Below, piece by piece: positions 1 to 5,957 of a DNA stretch of 6,261 nucleotides. The DNA is from Deltaproteobacteria bacterium RIFOXYA12_FULL_61_11 (GTDB lineage Bacteria; Bdellovibrionota_F; JAHFAK01; YA12-FULL-61-11). The number at the start of each line of letters is the position of its first letter. The stretch's first letter is position 1. The stretch is taken from NCBI GenBank assembly GCA_001799195.1, contig MGSU01000246.1, forward strand, positions 599 to 6,859. The letters run 5' to 3'. A model generated the notes under the pieces. That model was not told where the DNA came from. It did not search any database and saw only the letters and a list, made by a program, of their open reading frames with translations. The position numbers and the translations under genes were made by a program.

Positions 1-2236
1 GATCATACCGCAAGAGCGGCATCAGCGCGCGTTCGAGATTGGTCACCACTACTCTACCTGCCCTTCCTACCGGACAAGGCAGATCGTCGTCGAGACCAAG
101 GAGTTCGAGGTGTTGGTGGCCGACGAGCAGATGATGTTCGGAACCTCGACAGTGGAGGCACTGATACCCCAGGGGGCCGGCATCCACGGTCCCGTACCCG
201 AAGGAGAGTACATCGTCTATCCCATAGGAGGCCAAGAGGGCTCGGTCTTCTTCGAAAACGTGCTCTCCGGCATAGAGGAAGCACTTGACCCCGGCAGAGC
301 GGAACCGCTCGCCGTGCTCGCGGACCAGACACAGGAAGGTAGACGGAATTCCGAGAACGGTATCGATGGAAAAAGCCTCCAGCGTTGCCAGCACCATCTC
401 GGTATCGGCATGACTGGTCAGAGGGAATACCTGACATCCCAGCAATTCAGCGATCTTGATCGAGGAAATAAAGGATCCATAAAGGGATCCTGCCGAAAAC
501 ATAGAAGCAACTCTACGCCCCGGTCGCAACCCGAGAGCATAGGGCCCTCGCGCTGCCGCGGCCATGTCGGCGGCGACATCCTCGAGGGAATAGAGCGAAT
601 ATTTTGGACGCCCCGAGGAACCACCGCTGCGGAAGACATAGCCGTCTCGCGGTTCGGAGCAGAAGAGCGCCCGCGAACGCGGGGGAACGAGATCGGGTAG
701 ATCCCGAGGCGAGAGCAGAGGAATCGACGCGAGGTCGTCGAGGCTGCGCAACTCGATTCCGTCCAGACGCTCCCGATAGTAGTCTGAGCCTTCTCTGGCT
801 CTGGCAACCCGAGCGCGCAAACGCCCCAGCACCAACCTCTCGAGCCGAGGAAGCGACAAAGTTTCTAGGGGAGAGTAGTAGGCTTCGTCGGATCCGACCT
901 CGGTAGAAACCCAACGCACCAACCTGCGCAAGGCATGCACCCCGTCATGGGGCTCACCGGGCACCCCGCCGCTCATCCCTTCGAGGGACGTGATCCGAGT
1001 GGCCCCAAGCAATTCGGCGATCTCGAGGAAACGGGACCGTTCTTCCCGGCTCGCTGCCAGCCCAATGGTCTGTAAATGGCCGCAGACCGCGGAGAGTTGT
1101 TCAAACAGGTATTCGGGGGTTTTCAGAGGGGAGACGAGCAAGGTACGATTGAGGGGAGAGAGCCGGAAACCTGGTTTCTCCTCGACAATGATGGTCCATT
1201 CCTGCCGGGAACCACTGGTACGCAAGCCACCCGTGCCAATGGCTGCGTTGAAAGCTGCAAGTTCTCGCTCCTTCGTCACCTCGGCAAGCTCATCGAGCGT
1301 TCGTCGGCCGAGAGGTAGAGTCGAAGCCAGTCGATCGAGCGTTTGGCATACATGGTCGAGGAAAGCCTCGAGTTCTGCTTCGCATAGGTCGGTGTAGAGG
1401 ACCTGAGGTGAAGAACAGGCCTGCTGATCCCATACCGCAACGCTATGTGCCAGTGCTTCGGCCAGGAGCTCGGCACCATAGCTTTTCACCGCTGCCGAGG
1501 TCACCACGGCTACGCTGAACTTGGGGCCGTATTCGATCGCCCTGCAGGTTACCGGGAGGCGGCCTCGGAGCTGCTTGACAACTTCCTCGCCTCCCCAGAC
1601 CACCACCCCATCGACCCCGCCATAGAACTCCCCGAGTACCGTGTCATCCCTCCCCGGGAGGTCGAGGACGGCAAAGCTCGAGGCCACGATCCCCTCGGGG
1701 TCACATGCTGTCACTGCCCGGGCGAATTCGAGAGCGAACCAGCGTTCGCGCGAGGACATTTTGATGATGTTGACGTTCTTGGTCAACAAACCCTCGACCA
1801 GGGTCAACACCGCGGTGAGGAAAACATTGCCGCTGGCTAAGTGTAATACCACCCCAAGCGGAGAGGCTTTGAGAAGTTGGCTCCTGCTACGATCATGGAC
1901 CGGGACGTCAAGCACCTCCAAACTGCCGAGTTCTTCCTTCACCTTTGCCTCAAGCATAGAGCGGTCGAGAGCATCGAGCAGGACGCCATACGCCAGATCA
2001 ACCATGGGAGTTGAAAAATTCGAACCGGCGGCAATGCGCTCGACAGAGGCTCGGCGACGTTCGACCTGAGAGAGGTGACCTCGCACCCGGTGGAGACACT
2101 CGACGATCTCCACGAAGGGGATTTCTTGCAGACTTTTCCGACGATTTCGTGCTTCGGCGAGGAGGGCGCGGGCCTGGTTAAGCTCGAACTGACCCTCAAC
2201 GGGTTTTCCAAACACCCAGTGAGCGACAATATCCAT
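1..2236 (-). CDS. LuxC-type acyl reductase fused to PaaK-type adenylate-forming ligase (partial, C-terminus beyond window)
   Basis: Read by hand from the reverse complement: ATG at 2236, then 745 codons with no stop to the window edge. Residues 1-443 match the LuxC family (NADPH-dependent reduction of an enzyme-bound acyl thioester to aldehyde): SPLGVVLHLASGNVF at 125-139, KNVNIIKMSS at 153-162, EYGPK at 235-239, WDQQACSSPQ at 269-278 with nucleophile candidate Cys274, NRTLLVSP at 363-370, LQTIGLA at 388-394 and HDGVHALRRLVRWV at 430-443. From about 450 a second domain opens as PaaK-type ligases do (YYSPLETLS, then YYRERL). It continues with an ATP-binding loop SGGSSGRPK (537-545), FGYGTVDAGPLGYQC (679-693) and RYD at 743-745, where ligases normally continue into GD. 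About 100 residues are probably missing. LuxC proteins are usually free-standing at roughly 480 residues, so the fusion is unusual. Family assignment is strong; substrate is unknown. Confidence 0.92.
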   Translation of the reverse strand, partial: MDIVAHWVFGKPVEGQFELNQARALLAEARNRRKSLQEIPFVEIVECLHRVRGHLSQVERRRASVERIAAGSNFSTPMVDLAYGVLLDALDRSMLEAKVKEELGSLEVLDVPVHDRSRSQLLKASPLGVVLHLASGNVFLTAVLTLVEGLLTKNVNIIKMSSRERWFALEFARAVTACDPEGIVASSFAVLDLPGRDDTVLGEFYGGVDGVVVWGGEEVVKQLRGRLPVTCRAIEYGPKFSVAVVTSAAVKSYGAELLAEALAHSVAVWDQQACSSPQVLYTDLCEAELEAFLDHVCQTLDRLASTLPLGRRTLDELAEVTKERELAAFNAAIGTGGLRTSGSRQEWTIIVEEKPGFRLSPLNRTLLVSPLKTPEYLFEQLSAVCGHLQTIGLAASREERSRFLEIAELLGATRITSLEGMSGGVPGEPHDGVHALRRLVRWVSTEVGSDEAYYSPLETLSLPRLERLVLGRLRARVARAREGSDYYRERLDGIELRSLDDLASIPLLSPRDLPDLVPPRSRALFCSEPRDGYVFRSGGSSGRPKYSLYSLEDVAADMAAAARGPYALGLRPGRRVASMFSAGSLYGSFISSIKIAELLGCQVFPLTSHADTEMVLATLEAFSIDTVLGIPSTFLCLVREHGERFRSAGVKCFLYAGEHVFEEDRALLASYGIDDVLSFGYGTVDAGPLGYQCLHCRGSEHHLLVGHQHLELLGLDDDLPCPVGRAGRVVVTNLERALMPLLRYD
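2..889 (-). other. PaaK-like adenylation domain of the fusion protein (partial)
   Basis: Residues 450-745. The P-loop reads SGGSSGRPK, where classical PaaK proteins have SSGTTGKP-like loops. The usual YG-x-(S/T)-E motif is replaced by YGTVD, giving Asp685 in place of Glu. A CLHC pair (Cys693, Cys696) followed by His701, His702, His707 and His709 could hold a metal, which is inference. The domain stops at the window edge, so the C-terminal lid and its catalytic lysine cannot be judged. CoA, a protein thiol, or the fused LuxC cysteine could be the acceptor. Confidence 0.85.
908..2236 (-). other. LuxC-like acyl-thioester reductase domain of the fusion protein
   Basis: Residues 1-443. The glycine-rich segment and KNVNIIK resemble the nucleotide-binding part of the aldehyde-dehydrogenase-like fold. 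Cys274 (codon 1415-1417) lies in DQQACSSPQ, the position of the acyl-accepting cysteine in characterised LuxC. In LuxC chemistry the acyl group passes from LuxE to this cysteine and is then reduced by NADPH. All family landmarks I can recall are present in order, so I expect an active reductase. Confidence 0.88.
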
Positions 2237-2240
2237 ACTA

Positions 2241-2246
2241 CCTCCT
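2241..2246 (-). promoter_or_regulatory. Strong Shine-Dalgarno of the LuxC-ligase fusion gene, overlapping the upstream stop codon
   Basis: On the minus strand AGGAGG stands four bases before the ATG at 2236. The AG of the TAG stop of the luxE-like gene (2245-2247) forms its first two bases. The intergenic gap is only eight bases. This fixes the start of the fusion gene and suggests translational coupling in one operon. Confidence 0.88.
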
Positions 2247-3366
2247 AGGAACCCGAGGCTTCCAAAGCGGCGATGGCACACCCCTTGTTCTTCCTGGTGC
2301 CGGCGCGACCGAGCAGCGTGAAGTAATCCGTCCCTCGGCCGCACGGGCAGCCGTGACCGCTCACGGCATAGTCGCTGGTCAGAATGGCCAGGGTTGGCAT
2401 GGCCAGGTTAAAAGGAGAGCAGAGTTCCAAGAGACCGACCTCACCATGCGGCAAGGGAGCGAGGGTTTCGGTGTCGCGAATGAGACTCCGAGCATACACC
2501 GGTACGTGCAACCGGTGATGCTCGCACTCCACGTAAGGCACCCCGTGCTCGACCATACCGAAACTGTCGCGAATATTGGCCGCGGGTAAGCCCAAAAAAC
2601 CGGCCAATCGCTCCACAAGTTCAGCCTTGGGTACCTCTTTGTCGCGGTGCACCTTCCAGCCGCCACCGGTGATGACGTGGCAACGTGGACCGAAGGCGAA
2701 GGGGGCTCCGCCCCGTCGTTCGTGTTCGAGCATAGCCAGATAGAGAAAGGAAGGGAAACCGATGAAGCGGGTAGGATACCCGCTGACCTGGAATTCAGCC
2801 ATCTTGGCCAGAACCTCGTCCACGGCAAAACGATAGTCACCGGTCCGCTCGTCAAAACGCAGGGCGAAAACCACCTCCCGCCTCGCGGTCAACTTGGTCA
2901 CGTTGTCATCGGTATACGACGTGCCACGTTCATTGCCACGACGGGGTTCCTGGACAAAGGCAATATAGTTGACCTCGAGGGTCGGATCTTTGAGCCCGAA
3001 GGCATCGAAGACCTTGGCGACCATACCCAGGCCGAGGTCGAGCGAAGCACGGTCGAAGAAGACTTGGCTGGTCTGGCCGGTGGTACCGCTCGAGGTCAGC
3101 CGCAACACTACTTGGTCGGCCGGAACCGAGAGCAAGGTATGGTGTTTGAGCACATTCACGAAAAGGTAGGGCAGGCGCCAGAGTGAGTCGAGATCGACGA
3201 ACTCATCCGGGACGAACCCCCGGTACCGGCACAGCGCACGATACTCGGGGCAATGATCATAGTGATGCTCGACCGCGGCCTGCATGGCCGCGAGGAAGAG
3301 CGTGTCGGCCTCTTGTCCTGAAAAAAAAGGCGTGGGGTGGGTACAAAGCAGGTCTCGAGCTTCCAT
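2245..3366 (-). CDS. LuxE-type acyl-protein synthetase (LuxE/PaaK family acyltransferase)
   Basis: A complete 373-residue protein, close to the roughly 370-380 residues of characterised LuxE. LuxE activates a fatty acid as acyl-AMP, carries it as a thioester on its own cysteine and hands it to LuxC. Visible motifs: ATP-binding loop TSSGTTGQTS at 91-100, TGGGWK at 233-238, DSFGMVEHG at 267-275, ECEHHRLHVP at 280-289, CPCGRGTDYF at 340-349 and GRAGTRKNKGC ending at Cys363. Vibrio harveyi LuxE is acylated on Cys364 near its C-terminus, so Cys363 is the expected acyl-carrying residue. ATG 3366 is the only ATG in frame within the preceding ~90 bases. A GAGGA lies upstream (3379-3383) but 12 bases away, longer than ideal. 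First gene of an operon with the LuxC-ligase fusion. The chain length and nature of the acid are unknown, and nothing here points to luciferase. Confidence 0.9.
   Translation of the reverse strand: MEARDLLCTHPTPFFSGQEADTLFLAAMQAAVEHHYDHCPEYRALCRYRGFVPDEFVDLDSLWRLPYLFVNVLKHHTLLSVPADQVVLRLTSSGTTGQTSQVFFDRASLDLGLGMVAKVFDAFGLKDPTLEVNYIAFVQEPRRGNERGTSYTDDNVTKLTARREVVFALRFDERTGDYRFAVDEVLAKMAEFQVSGYPTRFIGFPSFLYLAMLEHERRGGAPFAFGPRCHVITGGGWKVHRDKEVPKAELVERLAGFLGLPAANIRDSFGMVEHGVPYVECEHHRLHVPVYARSLIRDTETLAPLPHGEVGLLELCSPFNLAMPTLAILTSDYAVSGHGCPCGRGTDYFTLLGRAGTRKNKGCAIAALEASGS
3321..3328 (-). repeat. Homopolymer tract of eight T (coding strand) near the 5' end of the luxE-like gene
   Basis: The plus strand has eight consecutive A; on the coding strand they encode Phe14-Phe15 between Pro13 and Ser16. 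A one-base slip would truncate LuxE within its first residues. The gene is in frame here. Confidence 0.9.
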
Positions 3367-3467
3367 GAATCCCGACCGTCCTCGTAAAAACTTCGCCGCG
3401 TGAAGGCCCTGCTGTCCCGCAAACCTCTTGTCGCGCGGCGCTGCCCCCGGTGATATGTAGATTCCTA

Positions 3468-3497
3468 TTGCTTTTCTGGTCCACTTGGTCCGATACT
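3468..3497 (+). promoter_or_regulatory. Candidate sigma70-type promoter for the lipoprotein gene
   Basis: TTGCTT (3468-3473) is followed after 18 bases by GATACT (3492-3497); each hexamer matches four of six consensus positions. Transcription would start near 3504, leaving a leader of about 33 bases before the ATG at 3537. This is weak and rests on consensus matching alone. Confidence 0.28.
3477..3491. repeat. Short direct repeat TGGTCC x2 in the divergent promoter region
   Basis: TGGTCC occurs at 3477-3482 and 3486-3491, nine bases apart (start to start), inside the spacer of the candidate plus-strand promoter. The intervening bases make the block also weakly two-fold symmetric. It could be part of a regulator site or chance. 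Confidence 0.2.
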
Positions 3498-3527
3498 CTA
3501 TACCTCGTATGGGATCGATCCTGTCAA
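3497..3527 (-). promoter_or_regulatory. Candidate sigma70-type promoter for the luxE-like/luxC-fusion operon
   Basis: On the minus strand a perfect TTGACA (complement of 3522-3527) is followed by TATAGA (complement of 3497-3502). The spacer is 19 bases, longer than the optimal 17. Transcription would begin near 3490 and give a leader of about 125 bases before the ATG at 3366. Its -10 touches the -10 of the plus-strand candidate, so the two promoters would overlap. Confidence 0.35.
3512..3521. repeat. Perfect 10-bp palindrome in the divergent promoter region (possible operator)
   Basis: GGATCGATCC is its own reverse complement. It sits directly beside the minus-strand TTGACA, inside that promoter's spacer, and in the leader of the lipoprotein gene. 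The placement suits a repressor site acting on both genes, but 10 bp is short and could be chance. Confidence 0.3.
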
Positions 3528-3532
3528 GAGGT
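3527..3532 (+). promoter_or_regulatory. Shine-Dalgarno that decides the start of the lipoprotein gene
   Basis: AGAGGT lies four bases before the ATG at 3537. The upstream in-frame ATG at 3450 lacks a comparable site and would put 29 non-conforming residues before the lipoprotein signal, so 3537 is preferred. The site also overlaps the candidate minus-strand -35 hexamer. Confidence 0.75.
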
Positions 3533-3536
3533 GGAT

Positions 3537-5930
3537 ATGTTCAATCTTGCGAAACTCCTACTGATGCCTTTCTTTGTTCTCATCCTGTCCTGTCAGATCG
3601 TCGATTCGACGGACGAGGACGAACCCGGAAGCGACGACGATAAAAAGGATAATGCCAGACAAGAAGACACCGTCAAGGTCGCAGACCTTGCCCAGAGCGA
3701 TCTGGTCACCACCACCGGCAACCTCAAGCCCAAAGGAGACCCCCTGACCCTGAACAAGGTCGAGGGTATGCTCGAATCCATCATTGGACCACTCCAGGTC
3801 GCCGGGGGACAGAGTGACGAAGCCGTGGCAAAATTCTCCACCAAGCTCCTGCAGTACAACCTCGGTCAAGATCTCCGGGGCTTGATCGCAAAGATCAGGC
3901 CCAGCCTGCGCGAGACCGTGGTCCAACGCAACGGCATCAAGTTCTTACGACAACTCAACGAAGACCAGGAAGAGGATGGACCCCCGGACTGCATCACCTT
4001 CAGCCCGGCCTGGACCGAATTCGAGGCCTTCGGTGAGGCCATGAACGATCCAGATGACGAGGACAACCTGGCGACCGTGCAGGACTTTCTGAAAGGACTC
4101 GACGCCAGCGCCACCATCGCCACTGGCTGTGACATGGGAGACGGTACTATCGGCGAGGGGACACTCACCGCCAAGGCAGACGAGGGCATCGACCTCACCT
4201 GGGATGCAACCGCCCCCGACAATCGCAAACTCGCCGCGCTGAAAGGCAAGCTGACCTTGACCGCTACCGGTATCAAGATCGAAAATACTGCCGAGGGTTC
4301 CTTCGTGCGGATCGGCGGGAAACTGCTACCGCGTGTCGACCTGGTCAACGAAGCCGCGAAGTTCCGCCTCGACGCGGGTCTCAATCTCGAAGATTTCACC
4401 GCGCATGTCAGCCAATTCCTCGACGAGGTCATTTCTGAGAATCTTGATAGTGAGGAGAATGGACCACCCATGACACCTCCCTACCAACCCCAACAAGATC
4501 CCTGGGAACAACCGGATACAGACTGCCCTCCCCGTCCTGCAGACTGGCCGGCCGACAGTCCCTGGTGCGATGATACCAATACTCTTCCCGAGGACGATTA
4601 CACCTACTACCTGACTCAGGACGATCCTCCGGACGACGACTATCTCTTCGAAGACAGCTCGGACGACGAATTCTGGACCATGGATATGTCCGACGATCAA
4701 TGGGATGAACCCGTCTATCAACCATATAACCCCTATGACGGTCAGTACCAACCTGTGGGCTACGGTTACGGAGAACCCGAAGAGCCCACGGACACCGAGG
4801 TCAAGCTCGCCGCAAACGGTTCGGTTTCCTTGCTCCTAGAAGAAATACCGACAAAATTCCTGGTCCAAGCCGCCGCGGACCTCAATCTCTCTGAGGTGCT
4901 CTTTAAAGAGTTACCGGAAGACGGCAGCACTGGCACAACCATGGCAATGAAGGGGACCAACAAGGGTTCTCTCGACCTGAACCTTGAACCGACCTCAGCA
5001 CATCTCAAGGCATCCTTGAAATCTGACCTCGAGCTCAATATGACCCCTGCCGGGGAGAACCCTTACAAACTCCTCCTCGAGCAATCGTTCGAATTCGACG
5101 GTCAAGCCACGGGCACAGGCCTCAAATCCGACATCATCCTGGAGACCGGAGCCGATTACGAGGGCCAGATTGAATCCCTCTCCTACACCCTCTCGCTGGC
5201 CCAATCCGGGACGATCGACGCACCGGATCAAATGAACGGTACAATCGGCTATACGATCGACTCCTCTGGCAGTATCGATCGAGAGAAGCTCGACTTCGTG
5301 ATCAAGTTCGACCCCGAGGTGAGCTTCCTCAACCCGCAGAAAAAAGAACTCGATCTTGAGGACTTGGACTTCGACGGTTATTTTGAACTCGGTCTCAAGT
5401 TCGATCAGATGGACTGGGGCGATGCCTTCCTCGAAGATGACCTCAAGGTCATTGCTGGCTCGCTCTGGCTGTCCTTCTCGGTCGAATTCACCTCCAAGGA
5501 AACCACCGAGACCATCCCCTTGTCCCTGATCGTCCGGGCACCGATCAAGGACAACGAGGTCGACCCAACGACGATCGAGTACCTCATCAAGGCCTCGGAC
5601 GGTAGTTATTACCTGATCGAATTCGAAGAGGACTACGAGGGCAACGCTGACCTCGCTCTGACCCTTATCGACGAAGCCGGCAACAAGGCCTTCTTGGAAT
5701 TCGACTTCGACGAGGACACGACCGAGAACTACACCGTGACGGCAACCCTTACCCCGGCCGGTGGCGGCGCACCAGAAACCTCGACCTTCGCGGGCTCGAC
5801 TTTCACCATCTTCCGGGAAATGAGCAAAATGGGAGAAGAGATGAGCGGTGAACTCGATGAAGAAATGTTCACCGAAGAAGAAAAAAATCCGGAGATCCCA
5901 GAACCTCTCCAACCTCAAATAACCTGGTAA
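3537..5930 (+). CDS. Large acidic secreted lipoprotein, unrecognised family
   Basis: 797 residues from ATG 3537. Residues 1-18 form a lipoprotein signal: Lys6, a hydrophobic core, then ILSC, with Cys19 as the lipidation site. Gln at +2 favours outer-membrane sorting by the E. coli rule. An acidic tether follows (about 22-44, rich in Asp and Glu). Residues 60-190 look largely helical. Residues 202-286 and 421-751 show alternating polar/hydrophobic patterns typical of beta-strands, with many Gly, Thr and Ser. Between them, 309-418 is a low-complexity linker rich in Asp, Pro, Tyr and Trp, with Cys330 and Cys344 as a possible disulfide; Cys152 and Cys198 are the other mature cysteines. The tail (757-797) is Glu- and Met-rich. 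I recognise no catalytic motif or named domain. A structural, binding or envelope-transport role is conceivable but not shown. It heads a likely operon with the exported protein 27 bases downstream and diverges from the LuxE/LuxC operon. Confidence 0.88.
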   Translation: MFNLAKLLLMPFFVLILSCQIVDSTDEDEPGSDDDKKDNARQEDTVKVADLAQSDLVTTTGNLKPKGDPLTLNKVEGMLESIIGPLQVAGGQSDEAVAKFSTKLLQYNLGQDLRGLIAKIRPSLRETVVQRNGIKFLRQLNEDQEEDGPPDCITFSPAWTEFEAFGEAMNDPDDEDNLATVQDFLKGLDASATIATGCDMGDGTIGEGTLTAKADEGIDLTWDATAPDNRKLAALKGKLTLTATGIKIENTAEGSFVRIGGKLLPRVDLVNEAAKFRLDAGLNLEDFTAHVSQFLDEVISENLDSEENGPPMTPPYQPQQDPWEQPDTDCPPRPADWPADSPWCDDTNTLPEDDYTYYLTQDDPPDDDYLFEDSSDDEFWTMDMSDDQWDEPVYQPYNPYDGQYQPVGYGYGEPEEPTDTEVKLAANGSVSLLLEEIPTKFLVQAAADLNLSEVLFKELPEDGSTGTTMAMKGTNKGSLDLNLEPTSAHLKASLKSDLELNMTPAGENPYKLLLEQSFEFDGQATGTGLKSDIILETGADYEGQIESLSYTLSLAQSGTIDAPDQMNGTIGYTIDSSGSIDREKLDFVIKFDPEVSFLNPQKKELDLEDLDFDGYFELGLKFDQMDWGDAFLEDDLKVIAGSLWLSFSVEFTSKETTETIPLSLIVRAPIKDNEVDPTTIEYLIKASDGSYYLIEFEEDYEGNADLALTLIDEAGNKAFLEFDFDEDTTENYTVTATLTPAGGGAPETSTFAGSTFTIFREMSKMGEEMSGELDEEMFTEEEKNPEIPEPLQPQITW
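4461..4790 (+). other. Asp/Pro/Tyr/Trp-rich linker of the lipoprotein
   Basis: Residues 309-418 of the lipoprotein, between its two beta-rich regions. The first third is Pro/Gln/Trp-rich with two cysteines (330 and 344). The middle is dominated by Asp with aromatic residues. The last third carries PY and GY units such as QPYNPYDGQYQP. It is probably disordered and surface-exposed. Its sequence is distinct from the flanking regions. Confidence 0.75.
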
Positions 5931-5957
5931 TACGATAGGACCCTTTGCAGAACGGGC

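Noticed and set aside
473-490. Two GGATCC hexamers close together
   Set aside because: They fall inside the ligase coding sequence as GGA-TCC codon pairs in a GSLYGS stretch, explained by protein sequence. No wider symmetry.
110-700. Plus-strand 196-residue open frame
   Set aside because: It lies entirely antisense to the ligase domain, whose motifs are clear in the other strand. It is Arg/Gly-rich without domain signals and lacks a convincing ribosome-binding site.
1-2236. Canonical carboxylic acid reductase (adenylation, carrier, reductase order)
   Set aside because: The reductase comes first and is of LuxC type, no phosphopantetheine-carrier motif is visible, and the ligase is PaaK-like. 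Only the logic is similar.
1-3366. A bacterial bioluminescence (lux) operon
   Set aside because: LuxC and LuxE types are present, but no luciferase luxA/luxB or luxD is visible, and LuxC is fused to an extra ligase. LuxC/LuxE homologs also occur in non-luminous bacteria.
3866-4471. Minus-strand 201-residue serine-rich open frame
   Set aside because: Shadow of the lipoprotein in the opposite strand. The Ser/Arg-rich, motif-free composition is typical of antisense reading.
5881-5887. Run of seven A near the lipoprotein C-terminus
   Set aside because: Encodes Glu-Glu-Lys-Asn in an acidic tail. There is no hairpin before it and it lies within the coding frame, so it is not a terminator.
4995-5918. 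Minus-strand 307-residue open frame
   Set aside because: Antisense to the beta-rich half of the lipoprotein. Its Glu/Val/Phe-rich composition is what the complement of Asp/Leu/Glu codons produces, and it shows no domain motif.
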